Assembly: GCA_004212795.1 (NCBI GenBank)
Contig: SHBR01000016.1
Location: 1-35,357, forward strand
DNA: 35,357 nucleotides
Source of the DNA: Candidatus Thioglobus sp.
Lineage (GTDB): Bacteria; Pseudomonadota; Gammaproteobacteria; Arenicellales; UBA868
Reading direction: 5' to 3'
Positions 8,210-16,482 of this stretch are shown here, one piece after another. A model generated the notes under the pieces. That model made no database searches. It saw only the letters and a program-made list of their open reading frames with translations, and was not told where the DNA came from. Made by a program: the position numbers and the translations under genes. Each line of letters begins with the position of its first letter. Position 1 is the first letter of the stretch.

Positions 8210-9064
8210 ATGCGAATTTTAATTTTTGGACGAGTGGGACAGTTGGGATCAGCGCTTTCTGAACTGCTTTTGGATACGCACGATCTGGTTTTTCTGGATC
8301 AGCCCGAGATTGATTTGGCAAAAATCGATACGATTGATCATCACATTGTTAAAAACCAGCCCGATCTCGTGATTAATGCTGCGGCCTATACCGCGGTGGA
8401 TAAGGCTGAATCAGAGCCAGACCTTGCCCAACTAATTAACGCGTTAGCCCCTTCGCAAATGGCGGCGAGTTGCGATCAACGCCACATTCCATTTATTCAT
8501 TTTTCAACAGATTATGTGTTTGATGGGAGATCCAATCACCCCTACGCGGAGAACGCTGACGTCAATCCAGAAGGAGTCTACGGCAAAACCAAGCTCGCGG
8601 GCGAGCAAGCCGTGGCGGCTGCATGCAGGCGTCACGTGATATTGCGAACATCATGGCTTTATTCCCACGTGGCGAGCAATTTTCTGAAAACGATGCTTCG
8701 CTTGGCGGAAGATAAGCGACCTCTTCGGGTGGTGAACGATCAGTTTGGATCACCCACTTTTGCGTGGGATCTGGGTAGCGCGACAGTTGCAGTGGTGAAC
8801 GCGATTGAATCGGGGCGAGAGGATATCTATGGCCTTTATCACGCAGCCAATACAGGAATGACTTCTTGGTATGGATTTGCGGAGCAAATATTCAGGCTTC
8901 ATGGCGACATTGTCGATCTCTCCGGGATCCCGACCAGCGAGTATCCTACGCCGGCACCGCGACCGGCGTACTCGGTATTGTCTTGTGATCGCCTGCGAGA
9001 GGTTCTTGATTTCTCGATGCCGAGCTGGGAAGACGCATTATCACGGTGTCTTGCTCGTTTGTGA
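8210..9064 (+). CDS. rmlD: dTDP-4-dehydrorhamnose reductase
   Basis: RmlD uses NAD(P)H to reduce dTDP-6-deoxy-L-lyxo-4-hexulose to dTDP-L-rhamnose. The 284-residue product is an extended short-chain dehydrogenase. Its nucleotide-binding motif is GRVGQLG (residues 7-13). NAAAYTAVDKAE near 56-67 and STDYVFDG near 99-106 match the family, and the catalytic YGKTK lies near 124-128. C-terminal PRPAYSVLSCDRL is the usual RmlD end. It is 2 nt downstream of rmlC and overlaps tsaB by 4 nt (GTGA), so the three genes are probably one transcript. Confidence 0.95.
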   Translation: MRILIFGRVGQLGSALSELLLDTHDLVFLDQPEIDLAKIDTIDHHIVKNQPDLVINAAAYTAVDKAESEPDLAQLINALAPSQMAASCDQRHIPFIHFSTDYVFDGRSNHPYAENADVNPEGVYGKTKLAGEQAVAAACRRHVILRTSWLYSHVASNFLKTMLRLAEDKRPLRVVNDQFGSPTFAWDLGSATVAVVNAIESGREDIYGLYHAANTGMTSWYGFAEQIFRLHGDIVDLSGIPTSEYPTPAPRPAYSVLSCDRLREVLDFSMPSWEDALSRCLARL

Positions 9065-9762
9065 GTTCAACCAATCGTAAGTCGTCAGGCGACTGTTTGC
9101 TTGCCATAGATACAGCAACCGAGTTGTGTTCGGTCGCATTAATGAACGCAGATCGTCCCATCATTGAGCGCCAGGCGCTCGATCCGCGGGGTCATTCTCG
9201 GCTTTTACTCGAAATGATTGAAGAGGTGCTTGAAGACGGCGGCCTTGCAAGATCGGAAATTACGGCAGTGAGCTACGATTCTGGGCCGGGCTCTTTTACA
9301 GGGATTCGAATTGGTGCTGGGGTCGCTCAGGGCTTGGCACTGGGACTCAACGTCCCATTACTTGGCATTTCCTCGCTGATGATTTTGTCCCAAAACGTGT
9401 GTGACGAGTTGGGCCCCGAAAAGCCGGTGCTAGCGGCAATTGACGCTCGCATGAACCAGGTCTATTGGGGGCTGTTACGGCAAGATAGCGCCTCTGTGAG
9501 CGGGTGGCGATGGTTGGAAACGCCAAAAGTGAGTGATCCGGGAGAACTCGCGAACTTTGTTGAAGGGTGTGTGGGCGTTGGCAGCGGCTGGGATAGTTAT
9601 GCAACCACTTTTCAACAAACGAAGACTGCGTCGTGGGTACCGTCTAGATTTCCTGACGCCTCGAGTCAGATGCATATTGCGAAGCGCTTGATAGCCTCAG
9701 GGATAAAAGAAACATGGCAGGAAGCGTTACCGACATACGTGCGGGATAAAGTGACCCATTAA
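9061..9762 (+). CDS. tsaB: tRNA threonylcarbamoyladenosine biosynthesis protein TsaB
   Basis: TsaB is the non-catalytic partner of TsaD in the complex that installs t6A37 on ANN-decoding tRNAs. It has the ASKHA N-domain signature LLAIDTATELCSVALM and then SYDSGPGSFTGIRIGAG. I chose the GTG at 9061, whose GTGA overlaps the rmlD stop; this gives 233 residues, close to the family length. A GTG at 9046 in the same frame would add five residues. It converges on the lipoprotein gene with only 14 nt between stops. TsaD, TsaE and TsaC are not in the window. Confidence 0.94.
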   Translation: MSSTNRKSSGDCLLAIDTATELCSVALMNADRPIIERQALDPRGHSRLLLEMIEEVLEDGGLARSEITAVSYDSGPGSFTGIRIGAGVAQGLALGLNVPLLGISSLMILSQNVCDELGPEKPVLAAIDARMNQVYWGLLRQDSASVSGWRWLETPKVSDPGELANFVEGCVGVGSGWDSYATTFQQTKTASWVPSRFPDASSQMHIAKRLIASGIKETWQEALPTYVRDKVTH

Positions 9763-9776
9763 CGTGGGGGCATGTT

Positions 9777-10547
9777 TTAGAGTCGTGTTAGACGGATATT
9801 GCCCGAGGTTTGTGCGGAACACTCTGAGGAACTCCCTTTCCAGACGCCGCTGTAGGTTCCGTTCAGACTCGAGGATGATCCCACCAGATTCATTGTCACG
9901 CTGTCTGTGATTGTACTCGCGTCAAGAGTTGCAGTCCCGATAGCCCCGCTGCCTTCTCCTCCTGAAAATGTGACGGCGGGTCCAAAAATATATCCAGACC
10001 CTGGATCAGTGATGATGACAGAGGCGACTTGATCAGAAGTGGCATCAGTCCCGAGTACGGCAATACCGGTAGCGCTTCTCCCTTCGGAAGTGGGTGTACC
10101 AAAAATGACGACCGGGGGTTCCACATACCCTGATCCGCCGGAGGATATCGTTACGGCGCTGATACCGCCAGAGGTTTGGCCCGAGGCAAGGCTGACATTG
10201 ACGCTGCCCAGATTACTGTTTTCCTGATCCGCGGTGAGTGGATTGTCATCGGTCGTATTGGCAGGCGCCTGACTGGAAGTCCCGGTCAGATTGCCACCCG
10301 AAAAACACGTATGTCCGACCACGCTGATCGTTCCGGTTACGGTGCCGCCTGAATCTGCAAAGGTCACCGTGGCCGCTCTTGCAACGCCTGTTGTTTCGGT
10401 GATGGTGCCAGACCATTGTCCGGATACGTTGAAGGTTTGACCAAAAACACCGCCGCCGCTGCTACTGCTTGAGCAGCCCGTTATGGCGAGAATTAGTAGA
10501 AGACTGCTAACCAGCGGAATAATAGTTGTAGCGCGGTGAAAGATCAT
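9777..10547 (-). CDS. Predicted outer-membrane lipoprotein with internal GGSGY repeats
   Basis: I recognise no named family. The 256-residue product begins with a signal peptide and lipobox ending ITGC (lipidated Cys25). Ser residues at +2 onward suggest export to the outer membrane. The mature part is rich in Gly, Ser and Thr and looks all-beta: QWSGTIT near 44, a GTISVVGHTCFSGG segment near 72-85, and SSLNGTYSGVWKGSSSEC near the end. Cys81 and Cys243 could pair. Between the halves sit two related repeats (residues 129-166 and 174-208). It follows gatB on the same strand after 93 nt, but the function is unlikely to be linked. It could be a small beta-barrel or surface-binding protein. Confidence 0.8.
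   Translation of the reverse strand: MIFHRATTIIPLVSSLLLILAITGCSSSSSGGGVFGQTFNVSGQWSGTITETTGVARAATVTFADSGGTVTGTISVVGHTCFSGGNLTGTSSQAPANTTDDNPLTADQENSNLGSVNVSLASGQTSGGISAVTISSGGSGYVEPPVVIFGTPTSEGRSATGIAVLGTDATSDQVASVIITDPGSGYIFGPAVTFSGGEGSGAIGTATLDASTITDSVTMNLVGSSSSLNGTYSGVWKGSSSECSAQTSGNIRLTRL
9924..10163 (-). repeat. Two diverged repeats in the lipoprotein
   Basis: Residues 129-166 and 174-208 share a pattern: Val-rich strand, GGSGY or PGSGY, two to three residues, PPVVIF or PAVTF, then a Gly/Ser loop and GxAxL. Similar units (SGGSGY followed by a PxV strand) occur in many phage tail and bacterial surface proteins. Coding copies have diverged, so this is a protein repeat, not a recent DNA duplication. 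Confidence 0.7.
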
Positions 10548-10640
10548 TTCAGTGTCATTTTACTACTGTACTCTCCGTTTGAGGTACTCAGTGTTGATGA
10601 CCGACAAGAATAGCAACATGCCGTCGTTTTTGTTAGTAAA

Positions 10641-12074
10641 TCAGGATGACAGCTTTGATTTTATTAAATTGTTGACCGCTTGGGGGTTTGCCTTCCCGGA
10701 GGTCGCTTTCATCACTTGCCCTACAAGAAATCCGATCACTTTCTCCTCGCCGGCACGAACCTGATTCACTTGGGATGGAAAGGCGGTAATGACGTCATCA
10801 ACGGCTTTTGAGATCGCGTCAGAATCTGTAATTTGAGTCAGGCCTTGATCCTGGATGATGTCGTCAACCTGTCCTTTCCCTTGCCAGAGATCACCGAACA
10901 CCTGTTTTGCAATTTTCCCGGATATCGTATTGTCTTTGATCCGGTTGATTAATTGGCCGAGCATCTCAGGGGACACAGGACTTTCTGATATTGAGAGGGA
11001 TTCACGATTTAAAGCAGAGCTCAGATCGCCAAGAATCCAGTTGGCAATAAGCCGGCTTTCACCGTTGGCGGCTCTGACGGCCTCTTCAAAGAAATTGGCG
11101 AGATCACTGTCCGCGGCAAGTAACGTTGCATCGCCATCACTCAGCTCATAACTGGAGGCTAATCGAGTGAGTTTGGCATCTGGCAGTTCGGGCATCGCGC
11201 TGCGGATTGCGTCTAGCTCTTTCTTGGTAATCACTAGCGGTGGAAGATCAGGATCGGGAAAATATCGATAGTCGTGCGCCTCTTCTTTTCCGCGCATTGA
11301 TCTTGTTAGGTCTTTATCAGGATCATAAAGACGGGTTTCCTGAACAACAGAGCCACCGTCTTCGATAACGGCAATTTGGCGGTCAATTTCAAAATAGATA
11401 GCGCGTTCAACAAAGCGAAAGGAATTTATGTTTTTCAGTTCGGCTCGTGTTCCCAGCTGGGCTTCCCCTTTGGGCCGAACAGATACATTAGCATCACAGC
11501 GGAATGAGCCCTCTTGCATATTGCCATCACATATCTTCAAAGTCCTTACCAGCGTATGGAGCTTCTTCAGATACGCAACCGCTTCCTCAGGTGACCGAAG
11601 ATCAGGCTCTGAGACGACCTCAAGGAGTGGGGTGCCGGCCCGATTCAGATCAATACCCGTCAGGCCGTGAAAGTCTTCGTGAAGCGACTTTCCGGCGTCT
11701 TCCTCAAGGTGCGCTCGTGTGATCCGGATGGTGCGTGGTCCTTTGGCGGTTTGAATCTCAAGTTGACCCCCTTCGACAACTGGAATCTCAAATTGACTGA
11801 TTTGATATCCCTTTGGGAGATCGGGGTAGAAATAATTTTTTCGGGCAAAGACGGATAGTTCATTGATGGTTCCGCCGATTGCAATACCAAGTCGTGCGGC
11901 CATCAGGACGGCTTCACGATTCATTACCGGTAACACGCCCGGGAGGCCAATATCGACTCCACAAGCCTGTGTATTTGCGTCAGCGCCAAAGGTGGTGGAT
12001 GCGCCTGAAAATATTTTGCTTTTGGTCTTGAGCTGCACATGGACTTCAAGACCGATTACGCATTCCCATGCCAT
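10641..12074 (-). CDS. gatB: Asp-tRNA(Asn)/Glu-tRNA(Gln) amidotransferase subunit B
   Basis: GatB binds misacylated tRNA and phosphorylates the Glu or Asp side chain before GatCAB amidates it with ammonia from GatA. The 477-residue product opens [20 protein letters not shown]. It carries [18 protein letters not shown] near 84-101, [11 protein letters not shown] near 121-131, the [16 protein letters not shown] signature near 143-158, and a C-terminal YqeY-like helical domain ending [16 protein letters not shown]. Its ATG shares one base with the gatA stop (TGATG), which indicates translational coupling. Confidence 0.98.
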   Translation of the reverse strand: MAWECVIGLEVHVQLKTKSKIFSGASTTFGADANTQACGVDIGLPGVLPVMNREAVLMAARLGIAIGGTINELSVFARKNYFYPDLPKGYQISQFEIPVVEGGQLEIQTAKGPRTIRITRAHLEEDAGKSLHEDFHGLTGIDLNRAGTPLLEVVSEPDLRSPEEAVAYLKKLHTLVRTLKICDGNMQEGSFRCDANVSVRPKGEAQLGTRAELKNINSFRFVERAIYFEIDRQIAVIEDGGSVVQETRLYDPDKDLTRSMRGKEEAHDYRYFPDPDLPPLVITKKELDAIRSAMPELPDAKLTRLASSYELSDGDATLLAADSDLANFFEEAVRAANGESRLIANWILGDLSSALNRESLSISESPVSPEMLGQLINRIKDNTISGKIAKQVFGDLWQGKGQVDDIIQDQGLTQITDSDAISKAVDDVITAFPSQVNQVRAGEEKVIGFLVGQVMKATSGKANPQAVNNLIKSKLSS

Positions 12075-13531
12075 CAGGAGAAATCCTCAGGGCACCGTTC
12101 ATGCCAGTCGGTATCGAGCTGAAACTGATGAGCCGTACCAATCAGAGACGTTTCATCCATGAATCGACCTATCAACTGCATACCAATCGGTAGGCCTAAC
12201 CCATCGAGGCCGACTGGCATGGAAAGCGAGGGCAACCCTGCGAGATTGACCGTATTGGTGAAGATGTCGTTGAGATACATCGACACTGGATCCTGAGTTT
12301 TTTCGCCAATTTTAAATGCGGTCGATGGCGTTGTGGGCCCCACGATCACATCACACTTTTCGAAAGCCTTCTTAAAATCATCTGATATCACACGGCGTAT
12401 TTTTTGCGCCTTCAAATAATAGGCATCGTAATAGCCCGCGGATAACACGTAGGTTCCGATAAGAATCCGACGCTTTACTTCTTCCCCGAAGCCTTCAGCC
12501 CGTGAGCACTCATAAAGGTCCAGGAGGCTGTCCGCCTGTTCGGACCGATGTCCGAATCGGACGCCATCGAATCGGGAAAGGTTAGACGAGGCTTCTGCGG
12601 GTGCAATGACGTAATAGCAGGGAATTCCGGCAGCACTGTTGGGTAGTGAGACATCGACCAGCCGGGCGCCGCGTTTTTCGAGGATCTGAAGTGCTTCCCT
12701 GACGCTCCCCAGAACAGCGGCATCGACTGAATCATCAAAAAACTCGGTCGGAAGACCGAGTCGAAGTCCACGGAGGTCAAGGTCAAGCAATTCGTTAACG
12801 CTGGGAACAGGCCGTTCGATAGAGGTTGAGTCTTTAGGATCAAAACCCCCCATGGCGTTGAACATGATCGCAGAATCCTCGGCCGAGCGCGTGAGCGCCC
12901 CCCCCTGGTCAAGAGAGGAGGCAAACGCAATCATGCCGTAGCGCGACACTCGCCCATAGCTTGGCTTGAGCCCCGTGAGTCCGCAAAACGCAGCCGGTTG
13001 GCGAATAGACCCGCCGGTATCCGTTCCGGTCGCGGCGGGGATAAGACGAGCGGCAACGGATGCGGCTGAACCGCCCGAACTTCCACCAGGGACTCGACTG
13101 GTATGCCAGGGGTTTTTTACATTTCCAAAAAATGAAGTCTCGTTAGACGATCCCATCGCAAACTCGTCCATATTGGTTTTTCCAATTGTCACGCACCCGG
13201 CATTTGCGAGTCGCTCGACAACGGTCGCATCGTATGGCGCGGTAAAGCCAGAGAGCATTTTTGAGCCACAGGTTGTCCGTAGTCGTTTCGTGCAAAAAAT
13301 GTCCTTGTGCGCGATTGGAATGCCGGTGAGATTGCCAGACTCGTTTTTGTTGAGTCTGTTGTCGGCTTCTTTAGCACCTGCCAAGGCGCCTTCTTCATCG
13401 ACGCTGATAAAAGCATTGAGATCGGAAAATTTGGTAATTCGATCGATGAAATGCTTTGTCAGTTCAACGCTACTGACTTCTCGTTTTTGCAGTCGTTCGC
13501 GAAGTGCTCTTAGGCTAAGAAGGTGAAGCAT
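12074..13531 (-). CDS. gatA: Asp-tRNA(Asn)/Glu-tRNA(Gln) amidotransferase subunit A
   Basis: GatA is the glutaminase/amidase subunit that releases ammonia from glutamine and channels it to GatB. The 485-residue product has the amidase signature. Its Ser-cisSer-Lys triad is readable as Lys76 (IAHKDIF), Ser151 ([12 protein letters not shown]) and Ser175 ([10 protein letters not shown]). The spacing matches the characterised enzymes. ATG start at 13531. It lies 48 nt after gatC and overlaps gatB by one base. Confidence 0.98.
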   Translation of the reverse strand: MLHLLSLRALRERLQKREVSSVELTKHFIDRITKFSDLNAFISVDEEGALAGAKEADNRLNKNESGNLTGIPIAHKDIFCTKRLRTTCGSKMLSGFTAPYDATVVERLANAGCVTIGKTNMDEFAMGSSNETSFFGNVKNPWHTSRVPGGSSGGSAASVAARLIPAATGTDTGGSIRQPAAFCGLTGLKPSYGRVSRYGMIAFASSLDQGGALTRSAEDSAIMFNAMGGFDPKDSTSIERPVPSVNELLDLDLRGLRLGLPTEFFDDSVDAAVLGSVREALQILEKRGARLVDVSLPNSAAGIPCYYVIAPAEASSNLSRFDGVRFGHRSEQADSLLDLYECSRAEGFGEEVKRRILIGTYVLSAGYYDAYYLKAQKIRRVISDDFKKAFEKCDVIVGPTTPSTAFKIGEKTQDPVSMYLNDIFTNTVNLAGLPSLSMPVGLDGLGLPIGMQLIGRFMDETSLIGTAHQFQLDTDWHERCPEDFS

Positions 13532-13579
13532 TTTTTGTAATCAAAAGAGAGGAAGAAGAAAAGCAAGTTAAAGCCGATC

Positions 13580-13867
13580 TTATTCAATGACCCGGGGGAC
13601 AAGATACAGGCCGCTTTCGACTGCGGGCGCGCATTCTTGAAAAAGATCCCTTTCGTCATCTTCGGTAACTTGATCTTTCCGCAGTCGCAGGGAGATGTCC
13701 TGAGGGTGAGCCATAGGCTCGATATCATCTGTGACCGATTCGTGCAGTTGGGTAACAAGGTCAAGAATGCCGTCGAGACCCGCTTGATATTGAGGAATCT
13801 CAGCCTCTGTAATGCGAAGTCGGGCGAGGCGGGCAACACGGGTGACATCGTTTTCTGAAATTGGCAC
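13580..13867 (-). CDS. gatC: Asp-tRNA(Asn)/Glu-tRNA(Gln) amidotransferase subunit C
   Basis: GatC is the small belt-like subunit that holds GatA and GatB together. The 95-residue product has the family pattern: VTRVARLARLRITEAEI at the N-terminus, then IEPMAHPQDISLRLRKDQV near 50-68 and a C-terminal LYLVPRVIE. Start is GTG at 13867. It heads gatC-gatA-gatB and is divergent from mreB, the same arrangement known from Pseudomonas. Confidence 0.96.
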   Translation of the reverse strand: MPISENDVTRVARLARLRITEAEIPQYQAGLDGILDLVTQLHESVTDDIEPMAHPQDISLRLRKDQVTEDDERDLFQECAPAVESGLYLVPRVIE

Positions 13868-13902
13868 GTTTTTGCAAATTGATGATTTTTTAAAGAATGT
13901 GG

Positions 13903-13908
13903 ATTATA
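13903..13908 (-). promoter_or_regulatory. Consensus -10 box for gatCAB
   Basis: On the minus strand this is a perfect TATAAT, placing the transcription start near 13896 and a leader of about 29 nt before the gatC GTG. No good -35 hexamer is visible at 16-18 nt upstream, so the promoter may need an activator or be weak. The rest of the 122-nt gatC-mreB gap is A/T-rich; I could not place the mreB promoter with confidence. Confidence 0.45.
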
Positions 13909-13989
13909 TCTTAGCCAGCCGGCGCCTAATCAGATTCACTGTGATAAATTACGCGCTCAATATTCGTCATTTATTTTTTTGGGCGACAC

Positions 13990-15030
13990 ATGATTTTGAA
14001 GCGATTATTCGGTCTTTTTTCTAACGACTTGGCAGTCGATCTTGGTACTGCGAACACGCTGGTGTATGTACCGGATCGCGGCGTGATTCTCAACGAGCCG
14101 TCAGTGGTCGCAATTCGAACAGGGTCGCTGGCGCCTGAAAAGACAGTCCTCGCGGTAGGGCAGGAAGCAAAAATGATGCTGGGTAGAACACCCGGTAATA
14201 TTCAGGCGATTCGCCCTTTAAAGGAAGGGGTGATTGCTGACTTTACAGTTGCCGAGGTCATGCTGAAGTATTTCATCCGTAAAGTTCAGCAGAACAAGTT
14301 TTTTTCCTCTCCCAGAATTGTGATCTGCGTGCCCGGAGGGTCGAATCAGGTGGAGCGTCGCGCCATTCGAGAATCTGCAATCACAGCAGGTGCACGAGAA
14401 GTATTTCTGATTGAGGAGCCGATGGCGATGGCCATTGGGGCATCGTTGCCTGTTGCTGAACCCACCGGATCGCTGGTCGTTGATATTGGGGGTGGAACGA
14501 CGGAGGTCGCTGTGCTCTCGTTGGGTGGTATCGTATATGCCACATCGATTCGAGTCGCTGGCGATACGTTCGATGAGGCTATTATTAATTACGTCCGAAA
14601 GCGGCATGGTCTTTTGATTGGTGAAGCGACTGCCGAACGGGTTAAGAAAGCCATTGGAACCGCCTGGGAAGAGGCGGATCACCGTGAGATGGAAATTAAG
14701 GGTCGGGATATTGCGGAAGGTATGTCGCACAGCTTAACCATTGGCAGCGATGAAGTTTATGAAGCGATCAGCGATTCATTAAGACAAATCGTGCTTGTTA
14801 TTCGGGAGACGCTGGAAAATACGCCGCCCGAACTCGCTGCCGATATTGGTGATCGCGGTATGGTTATTGCAGGCGGCGGCGCGTTAATTCGGGATATGGA
14901 CCGTCGTTTGATGCAAGAAACAGGTCTTCCCGTAGTCGTTGCAGATGACCCGTTGACTTGCGTTGCACGTGGCTGTGGAAGGGCGTTGGAGGAGATGAGC
15001 GCTTTGGGCGATGTATTTACTCACGAGTAG
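13990..15030 (+). CDS. mreB: Rod shape-determining protein MreB
   Basis: MreB is the bacterial actin homologue; it forms membrane-bound filaments that orient the elongasome and keep rod shape. The 346-residue product has MreB length. It opens with the membrane-binding [12 protein letters not shown] and the first phosphate loop [14 protein letters not shown]. The second phosphate loop is [18 protein letters not shown] near 162-179, and the adenosine motif is [14 protein letters not shown] near 292-305. ATG at 13990 fits known MreB starts. It heads a run of ten same-strand genes. Confidence 0.98.
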   Translation: MILKRLFGLFSNDLAVDLGTANTLVYVPDRGVILNEPSVVAIRTGSLAPEKTVLAVGQEAKMMLGRTPGNIQAIRPLKEGVIADFTVAEVMLKYFIRKVQQNKFFSSPRIVICVPGGSNQVERRAIRESAITAGAREVFLIEEPMAMAIGASLPVAEPTGSLVVDIGGGTTEVAVLSLGGIVYATSIRVAGDTFDEAIINYVRKRHGLLIGEATAERVKKAIGTAWEEADHREMEIKGRDIAEGMSHSLTIGSDEVYEAISDSLRQIVLVIRETLENTPPELAADIGDRGMVIAGGGALIRDMDRRLMQETGLPVVVADDPLTCVARGCGRALEEMSALGDVFTHE

Positions 15031-15057
15031 ACATTTTTTAACTTCCAACTAATACGT

Positions 15058-15086
15058 TTGACGGTTTGGATAGCAGTGGACTTAAT
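15058..15086 (+). promoter_or_regulatory. Possible sigma70 promoter upstream of mreC
   Basis: TTGACG (15058-15063, 5 of 6), a 17-nt spacer, and CTTAAT (15081-15086, 4 of 6) lie in the 82-nt gap between mreB and mreC, the largest gap in this gene run. It could supply mreC-mreD-mrdA-rodA apart from mreB. Weak evidence. Confidence 0.35.
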
Positions 15087-15112
15087 GCGGTTCAATATTT
15101 GGGAATAATTTG

Positions 15113-15979
15113 ATGGTGCCGCATGCAAAAAGCGGTTTCTGGCGCGGTCTTGCGCCTTATCTTTTGTCGTCGATTTTTTTGATTAGCGCGTATATGAATA
15201 TTGGCGCAGTCAAGGTTGCCGCATCAAGCCTCGCCGTGATTGGAATCCCCATTCACTTTGTCGCTTCGCTTCCGAGCATGACCTTAGCGGCAATGCAAGG
15301 TCGGCTCACAACAACAGAGCAATTGCGTCGACAGTCTGAATTTTTGCGAGAGCAAAATTTGATTCTTCGGGCAAGGCTCCAGCGATTTGAGTTTCTTGAG
15401 AATGAAAATAATCGTCTTCGGGAGCTTCTGCAGGCCGCACCCCAAGCCGTTGAAAAAGTGACCCTGGCTCAGTTGGTCGCCGTAAATCCTGATCTAGGCT
15501 CTCTGACCGTACTGGTGAATAAGGGAAACGCCGATGATGTTTATATTGGACAACCGGTAATCGATGCCGGAGGCATTGTAGGTCAGGTGACTAAATCCAG
15601 TCTCTTTACCAGCAAGATCAGTCTCATCACTGAAGAGAGCCAGGCGGTACCGGTTCAAGTGGTTCGAAGTGGCGTCCGTGCAATTTTATATGGCGGTGGA
15701 AAAAATCGAACTCTTCGTGTGATGTATTTAGACCGAAATGTCGATATTCAACCCGATGATGTTCTGGTCAGCTCAGGTTTGGGTGAAATCTATCCTCCCG
15801 GTTATCCCGTGGCGGTGGTTACGGCAGTCGAACGCAATATTGCAGAGTCATTTATGAATATTGAAGCGAGACCGATGTCCCATCTGGGCAGAGATCGTGA
15901 GGTGTTACTGCTCTGGCCAGCGCAGTTGAAGTCTTCAGATCATGGCTCCGATGCAATGGTCGAGGAGAACTCAGAGTGA
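15113..15979 (+). CDS. mreC: Cell shape-determining protein MreC
   Basis: MreC spans the inner membrane and links MreB to the periplasmic PBP2-RodA synthase, which it activates. The 288-residue product has a hydrophobic N-terminal segment near 15-35, a coiled coil near 60-105 rich in Leu, Arg and Glu, and then a beta-rich periplasmic domain with GQPVIDAGGIVGQVTKSSLFTS-type sequence and IEARPMSHLGRDREVLLLW near the end. I chose the ATG at 15113 over the TTG directly before it. GGGA about 8 nt upstream may be the ribosome site. It overlaps mreD by 4 nt. Confidence 0.95.
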   Translation: MVPHAKSGFWRGLAPYLLSSIFLISAYMNIGAVKVAASSLAVIGIPIHFVASLPSMTLAAMQGRLTTTEQLRRQSEFLREQNLILRARLQRFEFLENENNRLRELLQAAPQAVEKVTLAQLVAVNPDLGSLTVLVNKGNADDVYIGQPVIDAGGIVGQVTKSSLFTSKISLITEESQAVPVQVVRSGVRAILYGGGKNRTLRVMYLDRNVDIQPDDVLVSSGLGEIYPPGYPVAVVTAVERNIAESFMNIEARPMSHLGRDREVLLLWPAQLKSSDHGSDAMVEENSE

Positions 15980-16476
15980 TTCAGGTCGAGAGCGCGCCAA
16001 GAAGGCCTTGGATTCCTTTTCTGACCCTGCTTGCGGCGTTAATCCTGCTGGTCTTGCCGATGCAGGAGTTACCGGGCGGTTTTGTCCCTGACTGGGTATC
16101 TCTCGTACTGATTTACTGGGCATTAGCCTTCCCGGTTCGAATGGGAGTGCCTATTGCTTGGGTGACAGGCCTGATCGTGGATATCATTACGCTGGGTATC
16201 CCGGGGGCCCACGCATTTACTAAGTCGCTAATTGTTTATATCACCGGATCGCTTGCGTTGCGTATTCGCGCTTTCCCTATTTGGCAGCAAAGTGTGGTGG
16301 TTTTCTTGCTCCTGAGTCTAGAGTTGGCAAGTCTCGTAATCATTAGCGGTCTGACGGGGGAAGCGGTTACCGGTTTGCATCGATGGACAGCCGTTGTGGT
16401 AGGCGCCCTACTGTGGCCCTTGATTTATCACGTGCTCCGCCGTAGTCGACACTCTTCCAACCTGAGAGGGTCGTAA
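15976..16476 (+). CDS. mreD: Rod shape-determining protein MreD
   Basis: MreD is a small integral membrane protein of the elongasome. The 166-residue product is almost entirely hydrophobic, with about five to six predicted membrane helices. WVSLVLIYWALAFPVRMGV and GIPGAHAFTKSLIVYI resemble MreD family segments. Start is GTG at 15976, overlapping the mreC stop (GTGA). The mrdA start is 6 nt downstream. Confidence 0.94.
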   Translation: MIQVESAPRRPWIPFLTLLAALILLVLPMQELPGGFVPDWVSLVLIYWALAFPVRMGVPIAWVTGLIVDIITLGIPGAHAFTKSLIVYITGSLALRIRAFPIWQQSVVVFLLLSLELASLVIISGLTGEAVTGLHRWTAVVVGALLWPLIYHVLRRSRHSSNLRGS

Positions 16477-16482
16477 AATACG

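Noticed and set aside
12966-13526. 186-codon frame antisense to gatA
   Set aside because: GatA has its full catalytic triad in the other strand; the antisense product is low-complexity and unlike any known protein.
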